From positions 620,001-684,000 of the forward strand of contig WLNI01000001.1 of the NCBI GenBank assembly GCA_009699875.1: a DNA stretch of 64,000 nucleotides. Reading direction: 5' to 3'. Within the stretch, counting starts at the first letter, position 1; the number at the start of each line of letters is the position of its first letter. A program made the translations under genes and the position numbers. Of the stretch, positions 17,170 through 25,960 are shown piece after piece. A model generated the notes under the pieces. The model was not told the DNA's origin. It made no database searches and was given only the letters and a program-made list of their open reading frames with translations. This stretch comes from Actinomycetota bacterium (lineage in GTDB: Bacteria; Actinomycetota; Acidimicrobiia; Acidimicrobiales; RAAP-2).

Positions 17170-18336
17170 ATGGTGGTCGTGGAGCACATCAACGACCTCA
17201 CTGAGCGCAATGAGCGCTGGGCGGCAACCATGGGTGGATTTCGTCCTGAGACCCGCCTCGAGGTGATCACGGCCCATGAAGACTCGAGCGCTCGCATTGA
17301 AATTTCTGACGTTGATCACGGGGACCAAGGGGTTCATCGTCTCGCCCGAGAAGATCGAGAAGGCCTGTTAGCTCCTGGGGCAACGAGAGCCCATGGGGCG
17401 GGCCAGAGAGCGCTCGAGGAAGAACCTGACCCTTGGCGCACGTGCTTCGAGCGAGACCGAGATCGAATTCTCCACGCGTCATCATTCCGGCGTCTGGCCG
17501 GCAAGACCCAGGTCTTTGTGTACCCAGACGACCATCAAAGAACACGACTCACCCACGCGTTAGAAGTCGCCCAAGTGGCAACTGGAATTGCCCGTGCTCT
17601 TGGGCTGAATGTGGCACTGACCGAGGCAATCGCATTGGGCCATGACTGTGGTCACGGTCCAGGTGGCCACGCCAGCGAAGACGCGTTTGATCCATTTTTA
17701 CCCAATGGCTTCAACCACGCTCCTTGGGGGGCAGACGTTTCACTGGTTTCTTTAAATCTCTGCGTTGAAACCCTTGACGGTATTCGTAACCACTCATGGT
17801 CCCGACCAGCACCTTCAACTCCTGAAGGAGAAGTTGTGAGTTGGGCAGATCGGATTGCGTACGTCTGTCACGACTTTGAAGATGCCGTCTCAACCAGAAT
17901 CGTGACACCTGAGCAGCTTCCCCAAAGTGTGGCCGATCTCTGCGGGAGCCGTCGGGGTCAGCAACTCGGAACCTTTATTGATGCCATGGTGGCAACAACA
18001 CTTCGCTATGGAACGATTGGAATGGATCCACAGCACGCCCAAGCGCTCGCAGAGTTTCGAGCTTTTAACTACGATTCCATCTATCTTCGCCGTGAATCTC
18101 GTGACCAAGCCGACGCCGTTGTTGAGATTTTGACATCGCTGGTTGAACACTTTATTCAACACCCCAACACGATCCCAGAGACCGTGGCCCAAGGTGGTCT
18201 TGTTGCGGGAGAAACTGCTGCAGCACATGCCGCAGTGAGCCACGTAGCTGGCATGACCGATCGTTATGCGTTTCGGTCCGCCGTTGCGCTCACTGGCTAC
18301 AACCCAGATCGGTTACCACAAGGCATCGACCCTTAA
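17170..18336 (+). CDS. dGTPase-like HD-domain deoxynucleoside triphosphohydrolase
   Basis: 388 residues from the ATG at 17170 (the frame runs open from 16927, but the earlier part overlaps the divergent DUF3107 gene and is not family-like). The dNTPase core begins at FERDRDRILHASSFRRLAGK. All four metal ligands are present: histidine in LTHALEV, the HD of LGHDCGHGPGGH, and the aspartate in WADRIAYVCHD. The enzyme splits dNTPs into nucleoside and tripolyphosphate, lowering dNTP pools. A charged N-terminal extension of about 90 residues is of unknown role. GGGGAC lies upstream of the chosen start. Confidence 0.87.
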   Translation: MVVVEHINDLTERNERWAATMGGFRPETRLEVITAHEDSSARIEISDVDHGDQGVHRLAREDREGLLAPGATRAHGAGQRALEEEPDPWRTCFERDRDRILHASSFRRLAGKTQVFVYPDDHQRTRLTHALEVAQVATGIARALGLNVALTEAIALGHDCGHGPGGHASEDAFDPFLPNGFNHAPWGADVSLVSLNLCVETLDGIRNHSWSRPAPSTPEGEVVSWADRIAYVCHDFEDAVSTRIVTPEQLPQSVADLCGSRRGQQLGTFIDAMVATTLRYGTIGMDPQHAQALAEFRAFNYDSIYLRRESRDQADAVVEILTSLVEHFIQHPNTIPETVAQGGLVAGETAAAHAAVSHVAGMTDRYAFRSAVALTGYNPDRLPQGIDP

Positions 18337-18356
18337 AATCTTAACGTCCTGAATCG

Positions 18357-19187
18357 TTAGAGACCCAGCCGAGGAGGGTCTCCCCCCTCCATCCACTCCA
18401 TGCGTCGTTTGGTGGTCGCCAGGGCCAAACTCTGATGCGGAAGTATCCAGAAATTCTCAGCCGTCAGTGCACGTGTGACTTGCTCTGCGACGACGCTCGG
18501 TTCGATGCCCGAAAGCACGGCTTGACGCGCAAAGTCCCCGATCGCTTTGGTCTCTGGCTGGTCGCTCCAGGATGCCAATTCGGTTGGGATATTCCGTTCT
18601 GATTCGTGGATCCGCGTTTTCACAAATGCTGGGCAGAGCACTGAGCAATGGACATCCGAATGTCTCATTTCGAGTTCATAAAAAAGAGACTCGGACAGAC
18701 CCACCACCGCAAACTTTGACGCACAGTAGGGACCCATTCCTGGGACCCCGCCCAAACCGGCCAAGGAGCCGGTGTTGATGACGTGGCCTTCATTTTGTTC
18801 GAGAAGCAGCGGCAGAAATACAGAGATGCCGTTCACGACTCCGTCGACATTCACCCCCAGCACCCAGTCCCAGACGGCTGGTGGCGTATTAATTACTGAT
18901 CCACCACCCACACCTGCATTGTTGAAAACAATATGAACCGCTCCGAAGCGCGTGAGTGCTGCATCTCTCACCGATTCAACATCGGTCAAGTTTGCGACAT
19001 CGCTTTGAATGCCAATGACAGTGGCCCCATCGTTTGATAATGAAACGACAGCTTCCTCTAAAGGCTCCTCTTCAATGTCAGCAAGAACGAGGTTGATGCC
19101 TTCTTTGGCAAATTGTTTCGCCGTTGCAAATCCAATGCCACTTGCTCCACCGGTAATCACGGCGACCCGCCCATCAAGTTCTTTCAT
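18357..19187 (-). CDS. Short-chain dehydrogenase/reductase
   Basis: 276-residue classical SDR. The NAD(P)-binding motif TGGASGIGFA is at the N-terminus, the NNAG motif is present, and the active site has the serine in NTGSLAGLGG and YCASK (Tyr-x-x-x-Lys). An aspartate after the second strand (LADIEEE) favours NAD(H) over NADP(H). The substrate is unknown. AAGGAGCTGTGAA precedes the ATG. It ends 20 bases from the convergent dNTPase gene. Confidence 0.9.
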   Translation of the reverse strand: MKELDGRVAVITGGASGIGFATAKQFAKEGINLVLADIEEEPLEEAVVSLSNDGATVIGIQSDVANLTDVESVRDAALTRFGAVHIVFNNAGVGGGSVINTPPAVWDWVLGVNVDGVVNGISVFLPLLLEQNEGHVINTGSLAGLGGVPGMGPYCASKFAVVGLSESLFYELEMRHSDVHCSVLCPAFVKTRIHESERNIPTELASWSDQPETKAIGDFARQAVLSGIEPSVVAEQVTRALTAENFWILPHQSLALATTKRRMEWMEGGDPPRLGL

Positions 19188-19265
19188 TTCACAGCTCCTT
19201 CACAATTCTCTGTTTTTGAAATTCTGCCATCACCCTAGTGAACTCCAATCCCAAAGTTCAGAGTC

Positions 19266-20393
19266 CTAACTCAGCCGCAGTTCCTGGCGATACACCCGTG
19301 CTGGGCCTTGCGCAATGACACGCTCAGCAAGTTCCTGAAATGCCCGAGAGACTTCACAGTCGGTGTCAGTCACTGTGATTGGCGATCCTTGATCTCCACC
19401 CTCTCGTAGTGCAGGAACGAATGGAATCTTTCCAAGCAGAGGAACGCCAAGGGCGCCAGCAAGCTCTTCTCCTCCACCAGAGCCAAAGAGTTCATAACGC
19501 TTGGCATCGTCACCGGTGAACCAACTCATGTTTTCAATCACACCTCGGACCGAAAGTTTTAATTTACGTGCCGCCCACGCTGAACGTTGGGCCACTCGTT
19601 GGGCAGCAGGTTGTGGTGTGGTGACGACGTACATCTCGACTCGCGGAAGAACTTCAGAAAGAGTTAATGCCACGTCTCCAGTGCCAGGTGGCATATCAAT
19701 AACGAGGAAGTCAGGCTCGCCCCAATAAGCCTCGGTGATGAACTGCTGAATTGCCTTGTGCAACATTGGCCCTCGCCAGATCACAGGCTGTTCATCGGGC
19801 ACAAAGAATCCCATAGATAAACACCGAACTCCATGCACTGCCGTAGGGAGCACCGTGTCACCAAGGATGATCGGATCATGGAGTGGTCCCAACATCTTGG
19901 GAACCGAGAACCCATACACATCAGCATCAAGAACACCAACGCGTTTGCCGGCATGAGCCAACGCAATAGCAAGGTTCACCGTGACAGATGACTTCCCAAC
20001 ACCACCTTTGCCTGAAGAAATTCCAAGCACTCTCGTCGTTGACTCGGGATCAAGAAAACGAGGTACAGGATCACCGTGGGCGTGTCCATGGTCACCCTCA
20101 GAGCTCATCATTCGTCGCAGCGTGGCCCGCAGATTGAGACGCTCATCTTCGGTCATCACTCGACGAGTTACCTGAACGTCACCTGAAGTGTGAATCTCTC
20201 GAAGGGACTCGCCCAACGTACGCTCAAGGTCGTCAGCTCCGGGCCATGCGGCGACAGGAAGGGCCAAGGTGACGTCCACGGTGCCATCTTTGATTGAAAT
20301 CGCCCCAATCATGCCTAAGACCCCAAGTCCGAGTTCAATCTCAGGGTCAATAACAGCATCGGCTACCGCTCGAATCTGTGCTCCATCAGCCAT
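19266..20393 (-). CDS. mrp: Mrp/ApbC-type iron-sulfur carrier ATPase
   Basis: 375 residues: an N-terminal MIP18/DUF59 domain (about 1-75) followed by a MinD-like P-loop NTPase (SSGKGGVGKSSVTVNLA). The family loads [Fe-S] clusters onto client apoproteins. The CxxC that normally follows ENMSW/Y is absent: the sequence reads ENMSWFTGDDAKRYELFG. I use the ATG at 20393 because GAGAGGAAAAA lies just before it; an in-frame ATG five codons upstream overlaps that ribosome binding site. Its neighbour is a divergent SufR-like regulator, fitting a local Fe-S theme. Confidence 0.93.
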   Translation of the reverse strand: MADGAQIRAVADAVIDPEIELGLGVLGMIGAISIKDGTVDVTLALPVAAWPGADDLERTLGESLREIHTSGDVQVTRRVMTEDERLNLRATLRRMMSSEGDHGHAHGDPVPRFLDPESTTRVLGISSGKGGVGKSSVTVNLAIALAHAGKRVGVLDADVYGFSVPKMLGPLHDPIILGDTVLPTAVHGVRCLSMGFFVPDEQPVIWRGPMLHKAIQQFITEAYWGEPDFLVIDMPPGTGDVALTLSEVLPRVEMYVVTTPQPAAQRVAQRSAWAARKLKLSVRGVIENMSWFTGDDAKRYELFGSGGGEELAGALGVPLLGKIPFVPALREGGDQGSPITVTDTDCEVSRAFQELAERVIAQGPARVYRQELRLS

Positions 20394-20453
20394 TTTTTCC
20401 TCTCCCATCCGCTCAGCCTCTCACGCCCACAGTGGTTTAGGAGACGACCTCGG

Positions 20454-20459
20454 TAGACT
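20454..20459 (+). promoter_or_regulatory. Putative -10 element of the SufR-like gene; sets its start
   Basis: TAGACT, 7 bases before the ATG at 20467 and only 1 base before the ATG at 20461. This spacing points to leaderless initiation at 20467. Confidence 0.45.
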
Positions 20460-20466
20460 AATGATT

Positions 20467-21201
20467 ATGGAGTCCACTTCCGACCAACTCACTTCAAAAA
20501 GCACTGGTGACGATGCAGGTTTCTCTGCAGCAATCTCTGCTCTCTCGAGCGCCTTCGGCGATCCTTCACGACGCTCAATCTATCTGCACCTTCGGGCGAA
20601 CCCGCACAGCACAGTCACAGATATTTCTGACAAGTTTGACCTCCACCCCAACGTCGTCCGTCATCACCTCGACCGTCTCGTTTCAGGTGGCTACATCGAA
20701 GTCGAAGCACCGCTTCGATCACAGAGCGCGGGGCGACCAGCGAAACGATACGTCTGTGCCCCAAATGAACTCTCTCTTGAACTTGGTGTTCGAAAAGATG
20801 ATCTCTTGGTTGCCCTCCTTGAGCGATCACTCAGTTTGCTCGGACCAGAGGAAGCCGAAGCAATGGCCACCTCTGTTGGCGAAGAGTATGGACGAGAGTT
20901 AGCTTCTCGCATGGGACCAATCGACGGGACTCGATCGATCAAAGCTGCGATGGTGAGCGTCGCTGAAGCAATGACCGCTCACGGATTCGCGGCCCACGCA
21001 GAGCTCTCCTCCAAGTCCTCTTCGGTTGTTGTTGATCACTGCCCATTCGGTGAAGTCGCGGCACACCACCCTGTTCTTTGCGCGGTAGACCGCGGCATGG
21101 TCTCAGGCCTGCTCGACGGCCTCGGCGCCAGTGACCGAGGCACCGAAGTGCAACTCATGTCTCGGGCTCGTGGTGACGACACATGTCGAGCTACCGCATA
21201 A
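20467..21201 (+). CDS. SufR-like helix-turn-helix regulator with cysteine cluster
   Basis: 244 residues. An N-terminal winged helix (residues about 20-85: DPSRRSIYLHL, then LHPNVVRHHLDRLVSGGYIEV) is followed by an effector half that ends with DHCPFGEVAAHHPVLCAVDR and DDTC, giving C-x12-C plus a third cysteine. That layout resembles SufR, which holds an Fe-S cluster and represses suf genes when iron-sulfur supply is sufficient. The downstream gene, 3 bases away, is a cysteine-desulfurase-like protein, which supports an Fe-S or sulfur-related regulon. The rest of a suf operon is not in the window. Confidence 0.85.
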   Translation: MESTSDQLTSKSTGDDAGFSAAISALSSAFGDPSRRSIYLHLRANPHSTVTDISDKFDLHPNVVRHHLDRLVSGGYIEVEAPLRSQSAGRPAKRYVCAPNELSLELGVRKDDLLVALLERSLSLLGPEEAEAMATSVGEEYGRELASRMGPIDGTRSIKAAMVSVAEAMTAHGFAAHAELSSKSSSVVVDHCPFGEVAAHHPVLCAVDRGMVSGLLDGLGASDRGTEVQLMSRARGDDTCRATA

Positions 21202-21204
21202 GCA

Positions 21205-22335
21205 GTGCGCTCCTATCTCGACCACGCTTCCGTCAGCCCACTTCGACCTGAAGTCATCGCAACCCTGAAAGACGTTCTTGAACTTTCCCAAGGAGATCCT
21301 GGGCGTCCCTACGATGAAGCAGTCGTCATACGCCAATTGATCGAAGACTCACGAAATGAAATTGCAATATTGGCTGGATGTACTGCTCGCCAAGTGGTTT
21401 TTACTTCTTCAATTTCTGAATCTGTCACAACTGCGTTTCATGCATTTGTTCATGGTGGCCGAGTTCTTGCTCCTGGGACAGAGCGAAGCAGTGTTCTTGA
21501 GAATGCCGCGGAGTCTGGTATCTTCACCCCACTGGATGTGGATACGCGTGGACACGTTGATCTCACGCATCTTGAATCGTTACTTTCAGAAGGCCCGGTG
21601 GATCTCGTTGCGTGCCAGATAGCGAACCACGAAACCGGCACCCTGCTCGACTACGAATCTGTCCTCGAGATTTCGAAACGCCACCACACGCCAGTCCACC
21701 TTGACGCAGCGATCGCCTTTGGACGTTGCGACCTCGATATTGGGGCGCTCGATGCTGACGCAGTGACTATCTCGAGCGAACTCCTTGGGGGGCCAATGGG
21801 AACGGCGGCGCTCATTGTCCAAAAAGGGCGGGTTCTCCCGCCACTCCTACTCGGTGGCTCCCAAGAGCGAGCACGCCGGGGAGGTCTGGAAAATATTCTT
21901 GGGATCGTCGGCATAGGTGTCGCCGCAAGCGTGCTCAATGATGACGCTCTGCGACTCCGTGAACTCGTGACTGCCCGAGCGCAGATCGAGACACTTGAAG
22001 GCGCTGCTCTTGGCGTTGAGGGCGTGATCGCTGTGGGAGATCCAGATCCAGCTGGCCGTCTCGCCACCCTTCGCTGCTTCAGTATCAAAGGAGTTGACGC
22101 TGAGCCCGTTCTGATGGGGCTGAATCGAAAGTCAATCTCTGTTCACTCTGGTTCAGCATGTTCTACAGAAGCATTTGAGCCCTCAACAGTTCTTGCAGCG
22201 ATGGGCCAAGAGGCTGATCGATCACTCCGTGTCTCTGTTGGATGGTCAACAACGGACCACGACATCCAAAGTTTCGAAGAGAACTTTGGAGACGTCATTA
22301 CAACTCTTCGAGCACTCAACGCTTCCTCGGGTTAG
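21205..22335 (+). CDS. Cysteine-desulfurase-like aminotransferase class V protein lacking the PLP lysine
   Basis: 376 residues aligned along their whole length with NifS/IscS-type enzymes: YLDHASVSPLRPEV at the start, NHETGT, VHLDAAIAFG, and the active-cysteine loop VHSGSACSTEAFEPS. However, where the family has SxHKxxGPxG, this protein reads SSELLGGPMGT, so both the histidine and the PLP-binding lysine are replaced (Glu and Leu). The catalytic cysteine is kept. It may be a regulatory or sulfur-carrier pseudoenzyme. It starts with GTG, 3 bases after the SufR-like gene, and its stop overlaps the convergent ccmH stop. Confidence 0.85.
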   Translation: MRSYLDHASVSPLRPEVIATLKDVLELSQGDPGRPYDEAVVIRQLIEDSRNEIAILAGCTARQVVFTSSISESVTTAFHAFVHGGRVLAPGTERSSVLENAAESGIFTPLDVDTRGHVDLTHLESLLSEGPVDLVACQIANHETGTLLDYESVLEISKRHHTPVHLDAAIAFGRCDLDIGALDADAVTISSELLGGPMGTAALIVQKGRVLPPLLLGGSQERARRGGLENILGIVGIGVAASVLNDDALRLRELVTARAQIETLEGAALGVEGVIAVGDPDPAGRLATLRCFSIKGVDAEPVLMGLNRKSISVHSGSACSTEAFEPSTVLAAMGQEADRSLRVSVGWSTTDHDIQSFEENFGDVITTLRALNASSG

Positions 22336-22775
22336 CTCTTGCTCTTTTCAAGCGAAGTTGCTGTGCTCTGAGATGGTTGTTTTCGCCGCCGCATAATAAG
22401 GACAATGACTCCTGCCGCGACAACAACAATCCCAACCGGTACGGCCCACAAGACAACACTGATACCGCCAGCAGGAGGCGTGAGCAACACAGCATTCCCG
22501 TAGCGTGCCGTGAGTTGATCGATAATCTCGCTGTCACTCATTCCACGGGCGATATCGACCTTGATCTGAGCTCTCACGGCGAGTGACGATGCCGAAGATG
22601 ACTGTGCAACCGAAAGGTCTTGACACGCGGGGCACTTCAACTGATTCTCCAACGCTGTCGCTCGCTGAGAATTCGTCATCGGTGTTTCATCAAGAACCCC
22701 TGAACCAATGAACAACGTTGCACACAAAATAACTGCCATTGCTACCCACCGGGCCCACATGGGAATCGTTTTCAT
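22332..22775 (-). CDS. ccmH: Cytochrome c maturation protein CcmH
   Basis: 147 residues from the ATG at 22775 (an in-frame start four codons earlier overlaps ccmG). A signal/membrane segment at the N-terminus is followed by the apocytochrome-reducing motif LKCPACQ and a C-terminal membrane helix with an RRRK stop-transfer. It acts outside the membrane with CcmF and CcmG, reducing the haem-binding cysteines of apocytochromes. Final gene of the operon; there is no CcmI/TPR extension. The start follows the ccmG stop after one base. Confidence 0.93.
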   Translation of the reverse strand: MKTIPMWARWVAMAVILCATLFIGSGVLDETPMTNSQRATALENQLKCPACQDLSVAQSSSASSLAVRAQIKVDIARGMSDSEIIDQLTARYGNAVLLTPPAGGISVVLWAVPVGIVVVAAGVIVLIMRRRKQPSQSTATSLEKSKS

Positions 22776-22776
22776 A

Positions 22777-23346
22777 TCAGTTCCCACTCGACGTTGAAGG
22801 AGTCTGGAACTGAGCTACAGCCTTGTCGAGTTGTGATGCTGTCGTTGGTCCAACCAGAGCCTTCACCACACGTCCAGAAGGAGAGATGATGAAGGTTGTC
22901 GGCGGCGAGGAGACCCCCCATTCGTTCCCTAGGAGACCTCGAGGGTCGGTCAGCACCGGATAGTTAACACCCTGGGCTTTGATAAACGACTCCATCGCAC
23001 TTGTCGAGTCATTGAAGACAATTCCAACCATTTGCGCCCCGTCAGAGAGTTTTGACTGATCGTAGGTAAATGCCGAAAGTTGGGGAGCTTCTTCCTGACA
23101 GGGAGGACACCAGGATGCAAAAAAGTTAAGGACCACTGGACGTCCTTTTGCTGACGCGATCGAGAAGGTGGGTCCCTGGAGCGTGACGCCCGCTGTGGGT
23201 GGAGCGTTCCGTCCGAGTAGAGGGCTTTGAAAACTCGTTGATTGACTTGAAGGTCGAGTAGCGAGAAACACAATGAGCACAACCAGGACTGCACCCACCA
23301 GACCAAGGAGAGCGAGTCGCAATCCGATACGTCGAGCCTTCGTCAC
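22777..23346 (-). CDS. ccmG: Thiol-disulfide interchange protein CcmG (DsbE)
   Basis: 189 residues with one N-terminal membrane anchor (about 10-30) and a thioredoxin-like domain outside. The redox motif is FFASWCPPCQEE (WCPPC). Later the cis-proline region SSPPTTFIISPSG is present. It supplies electrons for cytochrome c haem attachment. The GTG start overlaps the ccmF stop (GTGA), so the two are coupled. Confidence 0.93.
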   Translation of the reverse strand: MTKARRIGLRLALLGLVGAVLVVLIVFLATRPSSQSTSFQSPLLGRNAPPTAGVTLQGPTFSIASAKGRPVVLNFFASWCPPCQEEAPQLSAFTYDQSKLSDGAQMVGIVFNDSTSAMESFIKAQGVNYPVLTDPRGLLGNEWGVSSPPTTFIISPSGRVVKALVGPTTASQLDKAVAQFQTPSTSSGN

Positions 23347-25364
23347 GACGCCGATACTTCTGCTGGCTCTGGCGCAGAGGTCTCGGCATCAAGGCGACGG
23401 CGATGGGGAACAAACGCCAAGAGCCCACCAAGTCCGATGACAAGGCCTCCGATCCAAAGCCAAGGCAGGAGTGGTTCAACAATGACACCAATGGCTACAG
23501 ACTCAGGGGTCAATCCATTTCCAGCTTGGGCTCCCGACGTACCCCCTTGTGTCCCCATCGCGTCAAAGGTCAAATAGACGTCGCCAATAAAGGCTGAGTC
23601 AATTGCAGGGCTTCCAACAGGCTCCGATGCTCTGCCCGCGTACTGGCTAATCCCCGGAGTGAAGATTCCACCATTGTCAACACGGATCACTGCCTGTGTC
23701 GTCTGTTTCACCGAGGTGTCAATGACCCGCAAACCTTGATATTCAAATTGATGGCCTGCGAACGTCACCGTTTGATTGGGATGGAGGATAATTTCGCCGC
23801 GCGTCACGTAACTCGTTGATGCCACGATCCCCACGGCCAAAATAACGACACCGAGGTGGACGATCATTCCCCCACCCGAACGCCCAATAAAAGCGCCCAG
23901 GCCAGTTCGCCCGCGTTGTCGCTCTCCTCGAAATTCAACAACGATTGACCGCACCGCTGAGGACGCAGCGACTGCCCCCAAAAAGAACCCTGCCAAGGGA
24001 AAGAATCCTCTGACACCCGCAGCCACAAGGACTGCGACGAGCCCCGTTCCGAGCAGCATGGGGAACTGAAGTCTCCTGGCAACAACCTGGAGAGTGGCAT
24101 GTCGCCAGGAGAGCACTGGGGCTATCGCCATCAGCGTGAGGAGCCCTATGCCAAGAGGAACCGCTATTGAGTTGAAATAGGGGGCGCCTACGGTCACCGT
24201 ATTGTTGTTGATTGCTTGATACAACAGCGGGAACACTGTTCCCAAGAGAACGACAACAGCAAATCCAACAAATAATAAATTATTCAAGACAAACGCACCC
24301 TCGCGAGAGAATGCTGCATCGATCCCTACGGGTGAGCGGAGCTGGTCGCCACGCCATGCGATCAAACCCAAGCTCCCTAAAACAATAAAAGCAAAAAAAA
24401 CAATGATGATGGTTCCAAGACTTGATGCACTGAACGCGTGCACTGACTGCACCACACCCGATCGGGTAAAGAACGTCGCAAGTACGGTGAGCGAAAAAGT
24501 GGCGACGGCGAGCGATAGATTCCACACTCGCAAGAGCCCCCTTCGCTCTTCAACAACGATCGAGTGGACGAACGCCGTTCCACACAGCCACGGCATCAGA
24601 GCAGCGTTCTCGACAGGGTCCCATCCCCAAAATCCACCCCAGCCAAGAACTTGGTAGCTCCACCATGCCCCAAGGACGATCCCAACGCTCAGGGAAGTCC
24701 AGGCGATTAATGCCCATCTTCGAGTATCAATATGCCAACCCTCTCGGACTCGCCCAGTGATCAACATGGCGATTGCAAAGGCAAACGGCACCGTAAAGCC
24801 AACCATTCCTGCGTAGAGAAGTGGCGGGTGAATAGCGACAAGTGGATTGTTTTGTAGCAGCGCATTTGGTCCAGCCCCTGATGAAGGTATGACAGACCCG
24901 GTAGTGATGAATGGATTCGCTGGTCCAGCCATAAGCGCGAAGAAAAATGCGGCAACAAACATCATGACCGCTGTGGCCCATCCAACAACCTCGTCGTCAA
25001 CATGACGGCGATAGCGCCAGACCACCGCGACAAGGAAGCATGAAAGCACAAGTCCCCAGAGCAGAATCGATCCTTCGAGGGCGGACCACATACCCGTGAT
25101 TGAGTAGATCAGAGGTGTGACCGACGCATTGTTCTCTGCGACGTAGGCAATCGAAAAATCATGTGTAATCAATGCCCACTGCATGGCGATTGTGGCGAGA
25201 ACCGCTCCGACCAAAATGACAGGGACTAGCAGTCGACCATTCAACGTTGTGAACGGCGCATATCCTCGACGTCGACGCAACAGGTCAACAATCAAGAGCG
25301 TCATACCAAGCAGGGCACTCACGAGAGCAAGCCAAATACCAACTTGGCCAAGCTGGGCTTTCAT
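23343..25364 (-). CDS. ccmF: Haem lyase subunit CcmF
   Basis: 673-residue polytopic protein of the CcmF/CycK/NrfE family, about 15 hydrophobic segments. The tryptophan-rich haem-binding WWD segment is present (GWGGFWGWDPVENAALMPWL), as are histidines in the HPPLLYAG region and a TRSGVVQSVHAFS segment. It joins haem delivered by holo-CcmE to the CXXCH of apocytochrome c. The ATG abuts the TAG of ccmE without a gap. Length matches family members. Confidence 0.96.
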   Translation of the reverse strand: MKAQLGQVGIWLALVSALLGMTLLIVDLLRRRRGYAPFTTLNGRLLVPVILVGAVLATIAMQWALITHDFSIAYVAENNASVTPLIYSITGMWSALEGSILLWGLVLSCFLVAVVWRYRRHVDDEVVGWATAVMMFVAAFFFALMAGPANPFITTGSVIPSSGAGPNALLQNNPLVAIHPPLLYAGMVGFTVPFAFAIAMLITGRVREGWHIDTRRWALIAWTSLSVGIVLGAWWSYQVLGWGGFWGWDPVENAALMPWLCGTAFVHSIVVEERRGLLRVWNLSLAVATFSLTVLATFFTRSGVVQSVHAFSASSLGTIIIVFFAFIVLGSLGLIAWRGDQLRSPVGIDAAFSREGAFVLNNLLFVGFAVVVLLGTVFPLLYQAINNNTVTVGAPYFNSIAVPLGIGLLTLMAIAPVLSWRHATLQVVARRLQFPMLLGTGLVAVLVAAGVRGFFPLAGFFLGAVAASSAVRSIVVEFRGERQRGRTGLGAFIGRSGGGMIVHLGVVILAVGIVASTSYVTRGEIILHPNQTVTFAGHQFEYQGLRVIDTSVKQTTQAVIRVDNGGIFTPGISQYAGRASEPVGSPAIDSAFIGDVYLTFDAMGTQGGTSGAQAGNGLTPESVAIGVIVEPLLPWLWIGGLVIGLGGLLAFVPHRRRLDAETSAPEPAEVSAS

Positions 25365-25847
25365 CTAATGGACAGTTCCGTCTGGAGCCTTGACCCGCTC
25401 TGGATGACTCTCAATATAGGACGACGTGTGTTTGACCATAATTTGGTTCGACACAAATGTCGCCGATTCAGACGACTGAAAATGCCCAACCACGACAACG
25501 GGCATTGATCCTTTAAATAGTTGTGGTGGTGTCCCGCTATTCACGACGTACACCTGCTTCGTGCCACCAGCGACTTGAAAGGTGGCGCCAGTATCTGTTC
25601 GGGTCACACTTCCAGGGACCACGGTTCCTTGAAGGCGGATCTCAGAGGTGCCAATCGACTGTTTTTGGCTCACCGCTTGATCAACCGTCTTGAAATAATC
25701 AAGTGAGCTGCCAAGTCCCTTCACCAGGAGAAATCCAACGGCAAGGGCAATGACCCCTCCTACGAGAAAGAGCCTGACCGCTGGCCTTGTCATCTTCTTG
25801 GTTGGCTTCTGGGGTGTGGCGGGAGCCGTGCTCTTTCCTTCGCTCAT
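25365..25847 (-). CDS. ccmE: Periplasmic-type haem chaperone CcmE
   Basis: 160 residues from the ATG at 25847, chosen because ccmD ends there (ATGA overlap); the open frame to 25991 runs through ccmD and ccmC. A single N-terminal membrane helix (RLFLVGGVIALAVGFLLV) is followed by an OB-fold domain. The haem-binding HxxxY motif is VKHTSSY, so the classical histidine form, not the cysteine variant of some archaea and Gram-positives. It receives haem from CcmABCD and passes it to CcmF. Confidence 0.93.
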   Translation of the reverse strand: MSEGKSTAPATPQKPTKKMTRPAVRLFLVGGVIALAVGFLLVKGLGSSLDYFKTVDQAVSQKQSIGTSEIRLQGTVVPGSVTRTDTGATFQVAGGTKQVYVVNSGTPPQLFKGSMPVVVVGHFQSSESATFVSNQIMVKHTSSYIESHPERVKAPDGTVH

Positions 25848-25960
25848 GACTGCGGCCCGCTTTGGCGACCCTTGGCTCGACGAAGGCGAACGAAAAGAGA
25901 TGCACTGTAGATCGCGAGAGTGCTCAAGGTGATGATGTAGCCCGCTACGACATAGCTCAT
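25844..25960 (-). CDS. ccmD: Haem exporter small subunit CcmD, 38 residues
   Basis: This gene is easily missed because of its size. Reverse-strand translation from the ATG at 25960 reads MSYVVAGYIITLSTLAIYSA and continues with a short basic tail rich in Arg and Lys, ending at TGA 25844. One membrane helix with a tyrosine near its start and an RLRR cytosolic tail is the CcmD pattern. It overlaps the ccmC stop (ATGA) and the ccmE start (ATGA) exactly. AAGGAGTTCCTTC precedes the ATG as ribosome binding site. CcmD helps release holo-CcmE from the CcmABC complex. Confidence 0.9.
   Translation of the reverse strand: MSYVVAGYIITLSTLAIYSASLFVRLRRAKGRQSGPQS

Noticed and set aside
18337..18356. Short inverted repeat CTTAACG/CGTTAG between dNTPase and SDR genes
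   Set aside because: Arms of 6-7 bases with no T-run; too weak to call a terminator.
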